DNA of 64,000 bases from assembly GCF_023701695.1 (NCBI RefSeq), contig NZ_JAJOZC010000001.1:1178001-1242000 (forward strand), in the 5' to 3' direction. Of the stretch, positions 1 to 8,928 are shown piece after piece. The stretch comes from Streptomyces sp. RKAG290 (GTDB taxonomy: Bacteria; Actinomycetota; Actinomycetes; Streptomycetales; Streptomycetaceae). Numbering within the stretch: position 1 is the first letter of the stretch; each line of letters opens with the position of its first letter. The notes under the pieces were generated by a model, which had not been told where the DNA came from, searched no databases, and saw nothing but the letters and a program-made list of their open reading frames with translations. The translations under genes and the position numbers were made by a program.

Positions 1-1145
1 GCGGGCTTGAGATTGCCGATGCGCTGCTTGTCGAGCGCGGCCTGCGCACGCGGCTCGGCCGCGATGATGTCGCCGATGGACTTGCCGTCGTTGGTCCACT
101 TGGTGCTCTTGGCGAAGCCGTAGCCGAGGATCGCGTCGCCGACGCACATGGTCGACGCGTCCTTCAGCGCCGCCTTGCCGACTCCGTTGATGTTGGCCTC
201 GACGACGTTCCTCAGGTCGGGGTCGGCCTGGGCGAATCCGTTGATCGACCAGGCCAGCGCACCGGCGAGGGCGCTGCCGTCGATGCCCTTCATGACCGCG
301 GTCAGGTCGGCGGGCGGAGCGCCGGCGTAGGTCCCGGCCAGCTGGACGTCCGGGGCGTAGGAGGGCTGCAGTTCGGCGGCCGCGGCACTGGCCCCGCCGC
401 CCTGGCTGTAGCCGTACAGGCCGGTGCGGGAGCCGGGGGTGATGGACGCGCCGGGCACGGCGTGCGCGGCGCGGGCCGCGTCCAGCAGGGCGTGCCCCTC
501 GTCGACACGGTTGACGTAGGTGTGCAGCCGGTCGGTCGCGCCGAGTCCGACGTAGTCGGTGACGACGACCGCGGTGCCGGCGCTGAGCAGGCGGTAGATC
601 GCCAGGGCCTCGTAACCGACCGAGACCGTCTCGCCGTTCAGGGTCAGCGGGTACTGAAGTGCCATCGAGGGCGCGCACTGGTCGCCCTGCCCCATCGTGC
701 CCGCGGCCACCGCCACCAACGGTCGCGGACCACCGCCCTTCCAGGCGGCCGACGGTTCGATGTAGGCACCGGTCACCGCGACGGGCTGCCCGTTCGAGTC
801 GGTGGACCTGTACATCAGCCGGGTGGCCGTGCCCGGCATGGCCCGGCCGTCAAGACCCGGGATGCTCAGCCCCAGGGGCAACGCCTCCTGGCGGATCAAC
901 GCACCGTTCGCGGCAGGTAGTTCGGCCGGCGGCGTGTAGAAGGCGGGGATGGTCACACCCCGGGAGACCACGGGCTCCGCCCCGTCGGCGGCGGTGGCGG
1001 GTACGGCGTACCCGCCGACACAGGCCGCCGCCGTCACGGCGACGGCGAGCACTCGGACAGCGCCGGGACGTTGCCGGCGGGTGGGGGAAGTCCCCGAGTG
1101 CGTCGTACTGAAGGTGGAACGCGAACGGGTGCTCTTGCGGCTCAC
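1..1145 (-). CDS. Secreted lipase, LIP (secretory lipase) family; 3' end outside the window
   Basis: An open frame runs leftward from a GTG at 1145 to the window edge (about 381 residues, C-terminus missing). A GAGGAG ribosome site lies six bases before the GTG. The N-terminus is Arg/Ser-rich, followed by a hydrophobic stretch (AVRVLAVAVTAAACVGG), which is a Sec-type signal peptide. The nucleophile elbow GYSQGG is visible, followed by AGAPPADL, as in fungal/actinobacterial secretory lipases (PF03583) of the alpha/beta-hydrolase fold. By family it would hydrolyse triacylglycerols or other esters outside the cell. The Asp and His of the triad probably lie beyond the edge. It is divergent from the rhamnosidase gene. 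Confidence 0.85.
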   Translation of the reverse strand, partial: MSRKSTRSRSTFSTTHSGTSPTRRQRPGAVRVLAVAVTAAACVGGYAVPATAADGAEPVVSRGVTIPAFYTPPAELPAANGALIRQEALPLGLSIPGLDGRAMPGTATRLMYRSTDSNGQPVAVTGAYIEPSAAWKGGGPRPLVAVAAGTMGQGDQCAPSMALQYPLTLNGETVSVGYEALAIYRLLSAGTAVVVTDYVGLGATDRLHTYVNRVDEGHALLDAARAAHAVPGASITPGSRTGLYGYSQGGGASAAAAELQPSYAPDVQLAGTYAGAPPADLTAVMKGIDGSALAGALAWSINGFAQADPDLRNVVEANINGVGKAALKDASTMCVGDAILGYGFAKSTKWTNDGKSIGDIIAAEPRAQAALDKQRIGNLKP

Positions 1146-1207
1146 AGCTCACTCCTCGCTCTGCTCCGAATGCAGGTGAGCGCAAGCTAGCAGCGGCACT
1201 TACCGGA

Positions 1208-1239
1208 GGTAACCCGTGAATAAGTTACGCTGTGGTAAC
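1208..1239. promoter_or_regulatory. Cluster of GTAAC/GTTAC half-sites between lipase and rhamnosidase genes
   Basis: Three five-base half-sites alternate in orientation: GGTAAC (1208-1213), GTTAC (1224-1228) and GGTAAC (1234-1239). Their spacing is suitable for a dimeric regulator. They lie 63-94 bases upstream of the lipase start, a plausible operator or promoter position. No regulator gene is adjacent, so the assignment rests on symmetry only. Confidence 0.3.
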
Positions 1240-1470
1240 TATCCGGTCGGCCCAGGCCCGGGCCGCAGGGCGGCTTCATCCGGCCCCTCCCGACGGCCTC
1301 CCCGACCCCTCCCCCACGGCCGAACGGCGCACCCCTCGGCGGCCGGAGCGGAGCCCTCGCACCGGCCCGCACGGAGCTCCCGCGGCCGGCCGCTTCACCC
1401 GAGGGCAGCGGAGAGTGCGCCCCGGACCCTTGCCCCTCACCCCGGCGCGGGGTAAAAAGTGCCACGGTCG

Positions 1471-1486
1471 ATTGAAACGTTTTTAT
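1471..1486. promoter_or_regulatory. LacI/GalR-type operator upstream of the rhamnosidase gene
   Basis: ATTGAAACGTTTTTAT is a near-palindrome centred on CG, matching the TGAAACGTTTCA-like operators of LacI-family sugar repressors. It lies about 22 bases before the GTG start of the GH78 gene, where binding would block transcription or early elongation. By family logic the inducer would be rhamnose or a rhamnoside. No LacI gene is in the window. Confidence 0.5.
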
Positions 1487-1507
1487 CGAGGCCGAGGGGA
1501 CAGCCCT

Positions 1508-4500
1508 GTGACACCGTTCAGGCGCCGAAGAGGCCGCCGGAGGCCGTACACCGCCCTGCTCTGCGCGGTCGTCGCGAGCACGCTCGGCGCCCCCGCCGGC
1601 GCCGCCGCGGCGCCCGTTCCGCCGCCGGGCCGCGAGCACAGCGCACTCGCGCCCACACACCTGCGTGCCGACGGGATCGACGGCACCGACAGCCGGTCCA
1701 CGGGCGTACTCGTCGGCGAGCCCAGGCCCACACTCTCCTGGACCGTGAACGACTCGGCGCGCGCCGAAGCGCAGACCGGCTACCAGATACGCGTCGAACC
1801 CGCGCGGACCGGACACGGCGGCGAGCGGACCCCCGGCTGGGACTCGGGCCGGGTGGCCTCGGACAACTCCACCGACGTCGCGTACGCGGGACCCCCGCTC
1901 GAAGCCGACCACACCTACACCTGGTCGGTCCGGACCTGGAACAGGCAGGGAGAGCCGTCCCGTTGGTCGGCATCCGCCTCGTTCGACGTCGGGCTGCTCA
2001 CGCCCTCGGACTGGTCGGCGTGGTGGCTGCAGGTCGACGACGGCGCGCTCATCCGTGCTGACATCGATGTCAAGAAGCCTGTCGCCCGGGCTCGGCTGTA
2101 CTTCGCCGCGCAGGGAATCGTCGAACCGCACCTGAACGGCGAGCGGGTCGAGCCCGCCGAGGTCCTGGACTCGTCCGTCACCGACTACGACACGCGCGTG
2201 CTCTACCGCTCGCTCGACGTCACCGGGCAACTGCACAAGGGACGCAACGCGCTCGCGTTCATGGCGGGCAAGGGGCCGTTCAGCGGCCGGCCCACCTTCG
2301 TCGCTCAGCTCGAAGTCACCTACACCGACGGCTCCGTGGCGAAGTTCGGCACCGACACGTCCTGGACGACGGCGGCGGGCCCGGTGACCGGGGACGACTT
2401 CTACTACGGCGAGACCTACGACGCGCGAAAGGCGGTGCCCGGCTGGGACACGGCCGGCTTCGACGAGGACTCGTGGGGCGCCGCGCACGCGGTGGCACCG
2501 GCCTCGCACCCGTCGAGCCTGGCTCAGGGCAGGCCGGTCACCGCGCTGGACTCGACGGACAGCTCCGGCTGGTCACGCGCCGCGCTCACCGACGGCACGG
2601 ACGGCTCCACCGACTCCTCGCAGGGCTACCACTCGAAGGCCGCCGCCACCGCCGACACCATCAAGTGGGTGCAGACCGACCTCGGCTCGGACCGGCACAT
2701 ACGACAGATCAGGCTCTTCCCCGCCCGGCCGACGAACGACCCGGCGGGTGACCTGGTGGGCGCCGGATTCCCGGTGCGCTACCGGGTCCAGGTCAGCGAC
2801 GACCCGGCCTTCCCGGACGCCGCGACCACCACCGTCGCCGACCGCACCGGCACAGATCAAGGCGGTCGCGGCACCGCACCGGTGGAGCTGACGGCCGACA
2901 CCACCGGCAGATACGTCCGGGTCACCGCCACCAAGCTGGCCTGCGCCGGCGAGAACTGCACGTTCCGTCTCGCCGAACTCGGCGTCTACGGGGCAAAGCC
3001 CGCTCTCACGTACGACGCGATCTCCCGGTTGGAGGCGGACACCACACCGCCGACCCGTGTGGTCAGGACACTCACCCCCGTCAAGGAGACCCGTCCCGCG
3101 GCAGGACAGCGGGTCCTCGACTTCGGCCAGAACTACAGCGGCTGGGTGACGATCCGGGCCACCGCGCCGGCCGGCAAGACCGTACACATCAAGAAGGGCG
3201 AGATCCTCGACGCGAGCGGACACGTGACGACCTCCAACATCAGCTTCTCCGCCGCCGATCCGCCCCGGCAGACGGACCACTACACCTTCAGCGGGTCCGG
3301 GACCGAGACGTACGCGCCGCACTTCTCCTACGCCGGCTTCCGGTACGCCGAGCTGACCGGACTGCCGGACGATGCCCGGGTGACCGTCACCGCGCAGGTG
3401 GTCCACAGCGACGTCGCGACGACGGGACGGTTCAGCACATCCGACGCGACACTCAACAAGATCCAGGGCGCGCTCACCCGGACCCAGCTCAACAACCTCC
3501 AGACGATGCCGCTGGACTGCCCGACCCGGGAGAAGCACGGCTGGCTCGGTGACGCCGGTGACACCGATCAGGAGGCGATGAGCAACTTCGACCTGCAGTC
3601 GTTCTACGCGAAGTGGCTCGGCGACGTCGTGACCAGCCAGAACGCGGACGGCAGCGTCCCGTCCGTGGCCCCGGCCAACGGCGGTCAGAACGACTGGAAG
3701 ACCGATCCCGCCTGGGGCTCGGCGTTTCCGCAGATCATCTGGGACACCTACACCCGGTACGGCAGCACCGCCCCCATCACCACCGACTACGCGCGGGTGA
3801 AGGCCTGGGTGGACTACCTCGGCACCATCAGCGACGCCGACCACGTCATCGTCGACTCCCCCATCTCATGGGGTGACGACTGGCAGGCCACGGTCAGCAC
3901 GCCCCACGCGTACTTCCAGACCGGGTCCTATTTCCTCGACGCCGGGCTGCTCGCCAAGATGGCGGCGGTCATGGGCAACTCCGCCGACGAGCAGCGCTAC
4001 GGCGCCCTGGCCGACCGGATCGCCGAGGGGTTCACCAAGCGCTACTACGACGCGGACACGGGTGTGTACGGCACCGGCACGCAGCTGTCGTACGCGATGC
4101 CCCTGGCGCTCGGCCTCGTGCCGGCGGCCCGCGAGCAGGCCACCCTCGCCAAGCTGGTCCAGGACATCCACGCGCACGACGACCACGTCACCACCGGGTT
4201 CGTCGGCACGCAGTACGTGTTCGAGGCGCTGGGGAAGTACCACCGCAACGACGTGGCGCTCGCCGTGGCGACGCGCACCGACTACCCGAGCTTCGGCTAC
4301 ATGGTGAACCAGGGACCGGGCACCATCTGGGAGAAGTGGAACAACTCCGCTCAGCCGGACGGGACTTCGTCGAAGGACCACATCGGGCTCGCCGGCTCGA
4401 TCGGCCAGTGGTTCTACCAGGAGCTCGCCGGCATCCAGCCGGGCAGCACCGGCTCCGGCTACCGCACCCTCACCCTCGCGCCCGACGTGGTCGGCGATCT

Positions 4501-5521
4501 GACCTCGGCCTCGGGGCGGCAGCGGACCGTGCGCGGCACGGTGGAGAGCTCCTGGCGACGTGACGGCAATACCCTGACGTACCACGCCGTGGTGCCGGTC
4601 GGCTCGACCGCGACCATCGAGCTGCCACTGCTCGGGGGCAAGGGGTCGGTGGTGCGCGAGAGCGGGCGTACGGTCTACGACTCCGGCCGGCCCGCCCCGG
4701 CCGACGACGGGCTGATTGTCAAAAAGGCCACCGACGACGCGCTCACGCTGACGGCCGGTTCCGGTGACTACACGTTCACCGTGCTCCCGCCGCGCACCCC
4801 GTTCACCCGCCTCGCGCTGACCGCGCGCAGCGTGGAGCCCATCGCCCCGGGCAAGAGCGGGGACATCGGCGCCGTGCTCCGGGAACGTTCGACCGGCGGC
4901 GGCTCCGCGACGGTCGGTGCGACACTGCCCGCCGGCTGGACGGCAACCGCGGCACCGGCCCGGATCCCGCTCACCCCCGCCACCTCGGACGTCCGCACCA
5001 CCCTGCGGATCACCGTTCCGGACGACGCGGCCAGTGGGACCTATCCCGTGACGGTGAACGTGCGCGCCCCGGACGGCACACGGGAAGAGACGACCGTGTC
5101 GGTTCCCGTGGCCGGCGCTCTCCCGGCCGGCACCACCGCGGCGGCGTCGAGCGAGCACGCGTCCAACGTCGTCGACGGCGCGACACGCACCTACGTGGCC
5201 GCCAACGCCGTCGACGGGAATCCGGCGACGTTCTGGAACGACGACACGCAGGGGCAGTACCCCGACACGCTCACCGTCACCACACCGTCCCCGGTCACCC
5301 TGCACGGCATCGGCCTCACCTCGGTCTCCGACGGCGTGCCGACCGACTTCACCGTGCAGGCCTGGGACGGTTCGCAGTGGGTGACGGCGGCTACCGTGGC
5401 GCACAACTCCGTTGCCGAGCGGTGGATCCCGTTCGACTCCGCCGTGACGACCGCAAAGGTGCGGGTGGTCGTCACCGGCACCCAGGACGGATTCACCAGG
5501 ATCGCCGGGATCAGCGGCTGA
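1508..5521 (+). CDS. Secreted multidomain alpha-L-rhamnosidase (GH78)
   Basis: This 1,337-residue protein removes terminal alpha-L-rhamnose from plant glycans or glycosides outside the cell. The GTG start is chosen because GAGGGGA precedes it and an Arg-rich signal peptide (RRRRGRRRPYTALLCAVV...) follows. Reading outward from there: an Ig-like N-terminal domain, the GH78 N-terminal jelly-roll region, an inserted F5/8 type C-like domain (from about residue 330), a concanavalin-like rhamnosidase domain, the (alpha/alpha)6 catalytic barrel, a beta-sandwich, a NEW3-like domain and a C-terminal F5/8 type C-like domain. The catalytic region shows DCPTREKHGWLGD and GPGTIWEKWNN, matching the family's acidic residues. 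The length is typical of large actinobacterial GH78 enzymes. A LacI-type operator precedes it. Confidence 0.93.
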   Translation: MTPFRRRRGRRRPYTALLCAVVASTLGAPAGAAAAPVPPPGREHSALAPTHLRADGIDGTDSRSTGVLVGEPRPTLSWTVNDSARAEAQTGYQIRVEPARTGHGGERTPGWDSGRVASDNSTDVAYAGPPLEADHTYTWSVRTWNRQGEPSRWSASASFDVGLLTPSDWSAWWLQVDDGALIRADIDVKKPVARARLYFAAQGIVEPHLNGERVEPAEVLDSSVTDYDTRVLYRSLDVTGQLHKGRNALAFMAGKGPFSGRPTFVAQLEVTYTDGSVAKFGTDTSWTTAAGPVTGDDFYYGETYDARKAVPGWDTAGFDEDSWGAAHAVAPASHPSSLAQGRPVTALDSTDSSGWSRAALTDGTDGSTDSSQGYHSKAAATADTIKWVQTDLGSDRHIRQIRLFPARPTNDPAGDLVGAGFPVRYRVQVSDDPAFPDAATTTVADRTGTDQGGRGTAPVELTADTTGRYVRVTATKLACAGENCTFRLAELGVYGAKPALTYDAISRLEADTTPPTRVVRTLTPVKETRPAAGQRVLDFGQNYSGWVTIRATAPAGKTVHIKKGEILDASGHVTTSNISFSAADPPRQTDHYTFSGSGTETYAPHFSYAGFRYAELTGLPDDARVTVTAQVVHSDVATTGRFSTSDATLNKIQGALTRTQLNNLQTMPLDCPTREKHGWLGDAGDTDQEAMSNFDLQSFYAKWLGDVVTSQNADGSVPSVAPANGGQNDWKTDPAWGSAFPQIIWDTYTRYGSTAPITTDYARVKAWVDYLGTISDADHVIVDSPISWGDDWQATVSTPHAYFQTGSYFLDAGLLAKMAAVMGNSADEQRYGALADRIAEGFTKRYYDADTGVYGTGTQLSYAMPLALGLVPAAREQATLAKLVQDIHAHDDHVTTGFVGTQYVFEALGKYHRNDVALAVATRTDYPSFGYMVNQGPGTIWEKWNNSAQPDGTSSKDHIGLAGSIGQWFYQELAGIQPGSTGSGYRTLTLAPDVVGDLTSASGRQRTVRGTVESSWRRDGNTLTYHAVVPVGSTATIELPLLGGKGSVVRESGRTVYDSGRPAPADDGLIVKKATDDALTLTAGSGDYTFTVLPPRTPFTRLALTARSVEPIAPGKSGDIGAVLRERSTGGGSATVGATLPAGWTATAAPARIPLTPATSDVRTTLRITVPDDAASGTYPVTVNVRAPDGTREETTVSVPVAGALPAGTTAAASSEHASNVVDGATRTYVAANAVDGNPATFWNDDTQGQYPDTLTVTTPSPVTLHGIGLTSVSDGVPTDFTVQAWDGSQWVTAATVAHNSVAERWIPFDSAVTTAKVRVVVTGTQDGFTRIAGISG

Positions 5522-5574
5522 CAGCTCGGGTGAGTACGCGGCGAAAGGCCCGGGCGGCGGTGCGGGCCGGTCCA

Positions 5575-5637
5575 GGTGCTCCCGGTGCTTCCCGTGCTTC
5601 CGGTGCTTCCGGTGCTTCCGGTGCTTCCCGTGCTTGC
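5575..5637. repeat. Seven tandem copies of a 9-bp unit (GGTGCTTCC)
   Basis: Seven consecutive nine-base units are visible: GGTGCTCCC, GGTGCTTCC, CGTGCTTCC, three GGTGCTTCC, and CGTGCTTGC. They lie in the 189-base gap between the rhamnosidase stop and the methyltransferase start. They are not in a gene I can support. Copy number could vary by slippage. Confidence 0.85.
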
Positions 5638-5710
5638 GCGCCGATCGCACAACTTCCCTATCCTTGGGGCGAGCTGATCATCCACTGCCTCACGCACCCT
5701 GGAGTTCGCC

Positions 5711-6526
5711 ATGTCCCGGCCGGAGAACGACGCCACCTCGCTGCACATCGACACCAGCAAGCCTCATCCCGCCCGGATGTACGACTGGTTCCTCGGCGGC
5801 AAGGACAACTACCCGGTGGACGAGGCGCTGGGCCGGCAGATGCTTGCCGTCGAACCCGGTGTACCGGTGATGGCGAAGGTGAACCGGGCCTTCATGCACC
5901 GCGCGACCCGCTGGCTGACAGGCCAGGGAGTGCGGCAGTTCCTCGACATCGGGACCGGCATACCCACGGAGCCCAACCTCCACCAGGTGGCCCAGCGGGC
6001 CGCACCCGCCACCCGGGTCGTCTACTGCGACAACGACCCGATCGTCCTGGCCCACGCCGAAGCGCTGCTGAAGGGCACCCCGGAGGGCGTCATCGACTAC
6101 GTGCAGGCCGATGCGCGGGACGTCGAAGCCATCCTCGAACAGGCAGGCAAGACACTGGACTTCAGCCGGCCGGTCGCACTCTCGCTGATCTCCCTGCTGC
6201 ATTTCGTGAGCGACGAGGACGGCGCCTACGCGCTGGTGAGCAAGCTGACCGACGTACTGGCGCCGGGCAGCCATCTGGTGATCTCGCACCTGACCGCCGA
6301 CTTCCATCCGGAGGAGGCCCGCCAGGTGGACGAGATGTACAAGGCCAACACGCTCACGCTGGCGCCGCGCAACCGCGAACAGTTCTCCGCCTTCTTCGAC
6401 GGACTCGCCATCGTCGAACCGGGCATCGTGGCCGCCGAGGCCTGGCACCCCGAGCTCGGCGAACCGGTTCCCGGCCAGGACGACATCATCAGCGCGGGAT
6501 ACGTGGCTGTGGGCCGCAAGCCGTAG
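5711..6526 (+). CDS. SAM-dependent methyltransferase, DUF574 family (PF04672)
   Basis: This 271-residue protein has the family hallmarks: N-terminal PARMYDWFLGGKDNY, a Rossmann SAM-binding strand FLDIGTGIP and an acidic strand-2 end VVYCDNDPIV. DUF574 methyltransferases are abundant in Streptomyces; the substrate of most members is unknown. It appears monocistronic, after the 9-bp tandem repeat, and reads in the same direction as the SnoaL-like gene 225 bases downstream. The start ATG is the only one giving a full N-terminal motif. Confidence 0.88.
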   Translation: MSRPENDATSLHIDTSKPHPARMYDWFLGGKDNYPVDEALGRQMLAVEPGVPVMAKVNRAFMHRATRWLTGQGVRQFLDIGTGIPTEPNLHQVAQRAAPATRVVYCDNDPIVLAHAEALLKGTPEGVIDYVQADARDVEAILEQAGKTLDFSRPVALSLISLLHFVSDEDGAYALVSKLTDVLAPGSHLVISHLTADFHPEEARQVDEMYKANTLTLAPRNREQFSAFFDGLAIVEPGIVAAEAWHPELGEPVPGQDDIISAGYVAVGRKP

Positions 6527-6751
6527 CCGGCGCCTGCGCGTGTCCACCGTGCGGTGCGACCTGCCGGGGGCGCGGCAACGCCGTGCGGTCGGGTGGCGTC
6601 CGTACTCGGGCCGTGGGTGCGGGCAGGCCGGCCTGGGGTTATGCCGATCCGCTCTGAGCTCCTCGAAAACAGGTCTTTCCCTTGCGGGGCGTGCCGCTCC
6701 TACGGTTCAGGGGTCGGGAAGATCCGGCTTCACGAGAGGAACGATGCAGCG

Positions 6752-7162
6752 ATGACCACCACCGACCCCCGCACCGTCGTACTGCGCTACTTCGACGCCC
6801 TGGCCGCCGGCGACCAGGAGACGATACGGGAGAGCTGGAGCGAGGACGGCACCTGCTGGTACGGCGGCGACCTTCCGATCTCCGGCACCTGGCGTGGCCG
6901 TGACCAGGTGATCGACGGCTTCCTGGCTACCGCCTTCGCCCATCTCGACCCGGACCAGGAGATCGGCATCAAGGTCACGAACGTCTTCGGCGAGGGCGAA
7001 CAGGTGCTCGTGGAATGGGACTCGTGGGCCACCGGCCGGACGGGCAGGCCCTACCGGGAGAAGAACATCGGCGTCTTCGTCGTACGGGACGGAAGGATCG
7101 CCGCGATGCGCGAGTACGCCGATACGCAGCACTGGGAACGCGCACTCGTCACCCCCACCTGA
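6752..7162 (+). CDS. SnoaL-like (nuclear transport factor 2 fold) small protein
   Basis: This 136-residue protein resembles SnoaL-like proteins: RTVVLRYFDALAAGD at the N-terminus, a DGTCWYGGDLPISGTWRG segment and a C-terminal EKNIGVFVVRDGRIAAMREYAD strand pair. The fold forms a cone-shaped pocket used by polyketide cyclases, isomerases or non-catalytic ligand binders, so the reaction cannot be named. The ATG at 6752 is preceded by GAGAGGAACG; a longer in-frame extension upstream lacks similarity. No polyketide genes are nearby. Confidence 0.8.
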   Translation: MTTTDPRTVVLRYFDALAAGDQETIRESWSEDGTCWYGGDLPISGTWRGRDQVIDGFLATAFAHLDPDQEIGIKVTNVFGEGEQVLVEWDSWATGRTGRPYREKNIGVFVVRDGRIAAMREYADTQHWERALVTPT

Positions 7163-7283
7163 GCGGCGGCCCGCCGGCGCGCCCGGGCCGGCGCACCGCA
7201 CCCCAGGGGCCGGTGCACCCGCACGTCATCCCGGCGCCACCCGGGCCGGTTGCTCGCCCGGCACCTCGTTAGGGTTCGGCCGT

Positions 7284-8759
7284 ATGACCGACCGCGTCCT
7301 GCGACTCCTGCGCACCCGCCCCGACCTGGCGGGACTGGCAGCCTTCCCGTTCAACTTCGATGTGGGACGGGCGTACCACGTCGAGGAGGTGCACCTGGCC
7401 TCCGGTGCCTCGCTGGAGCCGATCGCGGGCGACGACACCGGCGGCACGTACTTCCTCTGCGGGGGGACGGCCGTGCTCCACGCCTCCTCCGAGGGCGACG
7501 CCGTACTGCTCGCCGACAGTGTCGGGGAAGCGCTCGAGGTGCTCGTCCGGCTGCCCGAATGGTGCGAGGACCTCACCGCCGAGCTGGACGAGGAGGGTCT
7601 GCTCGCGCAAGTACGTGCCGCGGACGACGAGGCGCGGGAGGAGTTCGCCCCCGAACTGGACGCGCAGCGAGCGGCGTTGATCACCGGTCTTGGTCTGCCG
7701 GAGCGGCCGCTGACCGAGCTTCTCGCCCTGTCGCAGTCGGCTGCGGGCCGCACCGATCCGGACCACGTCCTGCTCAACTCCCACGAGCTCTGCGCCTACC
7801 GGCTCGACGAACCCTTCCGGCGGCCGCTGCGCGATGTCGTGCTCGGCCCGGGACGGGAGGCGCTGGATCGGTTGCGTTCCGGCGACCCCGCCGCGCGGGA
7901 GGCGGCGGCTGCGGATCCGGTGCTACGGGCGGGGGTGCTACGGGCGGCACAGTACGACCGCCGGGGTGACGACCTGCCGCTGCTGCGCTTCCTGCTGGAG
8001 CGGGAGGACGCGACGCGGACCGAGTGGTTCGAGGAGCGCCTGCTGGCCGCGGTGCTGGTGGCGTCGCACGGGCGGGACGCGGACGTGCCCCTGCTGCGGT
8101 CGGCCACGTCCGGCCAGGTCACCGACAGCGCAGGAGCCGTGAAGTGGGCCCGCGCCGAGGAGATGAAGCGGTACGGGCGCGAGGTGGCCGCCGCCGGCGA
8201 GTTCACCTGGATTGAGCTGGCACGCCGACAGGGCCGGATCGAGCACGCCCGGGTGGCCCTCATCCGCATGCTGGACGACACCGGCCCGGACGCCGACCGG
8301 CTCAGGGAACTGAGCCGCGCACTGGAGCGCATCGGCGACCACGCCCAGGCGGCCCGCGCCCAGTTCAACCTCCTCTCGCTTCAGGACACGGCATGGGACC
8401 GGGCCTCGGAGGCGTACGTCCTCGCCCGTCTGGAGCGCCGCAAGGGCGACCTCGCGGCAGCGGGGCGAGCGCTGGAGCGGGCCAGGGCCGCGGTCGGCGC
8501 CGGTGGCACCGCGGCGGAGGAAGCCGTGTCCCAGTGGCACCGCCGGGGACTCGGCCGGCTGATCACGGAGCAGCATCTGGAACTGACGCTCGCCGCGGCA
8601 CAGACGGGTGACGCGGAACTCGCGCGGACGACGATGGCGCACTCCAGGCTCCTGCTGGGCGCGATCCGCAAGGAGTCGGCGAAGGCGCTCAGCGGGCTGT
8701 CCTCGCGGGCGAAGTGGGCGGTGTCCGGGCTCGCCCGCCGGGCGCCTGACACCCCCTGA
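7284..8759 (+). CDS. Uncharacterised 491-residue protein with a helical repeat-like C-terminal half
   Basis: I do not recognise a named family with confidence. The first 90 or so residues contain GGTYFLCGGTAVLHASSEGDA followed by a short acidic segment; this resembles the core of SMI1/KNR4 (SUKH) proteins only loosely. The remainder is Ala/Glu/Arg-rich and helical (DLPLLRFLLEREDA..., repeated LERRKGDLAAAGRALERA), compatible with HEAT or TPR-like repeats. No signal peptide or membrane segment is seen, so it is probably cytoplasmic. It is monocistronic and convergent with the pectate lyase gene, sharing a bidirectional terminator. Confidence 0.75.
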   Translation: MTDRVLRLLRTRPDLAGLAAFPFNFDVGRAYHVEEVHLASGASLEPIAGDDTGGTYFLCGGTAVLHASSEGDAVLLADSVGEALEVLVRLPEWCEDLTAELDEEGLLAQVRAADDEAREEFAPELDAQRAALITGLGLPERPLTELLALSQSAAGRTDPDHVLLNSHELCAYRLDEPFRRPLRDVVLGPGREALDRLRSGDPAAREAAAADPVLRAGVLRAAQYDRRGDDLPLLRFLLEREDATRTEWFEERLLAAVLVASHGRDADVPLLRSATSGQVTDSAGAVKWARAEEMKRYGREVAAAGEFTWIELARRQGRIEHARVALIRMLDDTGPDADRLRELSRALERIGDHAQAARAQFNLLSLQDTAWDRASEAYVLARLERRKGDLAAAGRALERARAAVGAGGTAAEEAVSQWHRRGLGRLITEQHLELTLAAAQTGDAELARTTMAHSRLLLGAIRKESAKALSGLSSRAKWAVSGLARRAPDTP

Positions 8760-8834
8760 TTGCGCGGGTCGGGGGCGGCCGGCCCGGCCGGCGGAAGCCG
8801 CTGGTTGCCACGGGGTGATCGCATCGCCGCAGGA

Positions 8835-8870
8835 AGCCGGGCCCCTGCGCGGTGCGCGCGGGGCCCGGCT
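8835..8870. terminator. Bidirectional hairpin between convergent genes
   Basis: AGCCGGGCCCC (8835-8845) pairs with GGGGCCCGGCT (8860-8870), with further GCGC pairing inside the loop. It lies between the stop codons of the 491-residue protein gene and the pectate lyase gene and can serve both. Confidence 0.75.
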
Positions 8871-8928
8871 GTACCGGGCCGTTCCGTACGGAGCATCGGG
8901 CTCACCGGATGATCCGTACGGAGCACCA

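Noticed and set aside
2573..3844. Long antisense open frame opposite the rhamnosidase gene
   Set aside because: It has no family motif, start signal or conserved domains; it mirrors the codon bias of the GH78 gene, as is usual in high-GC DNA.
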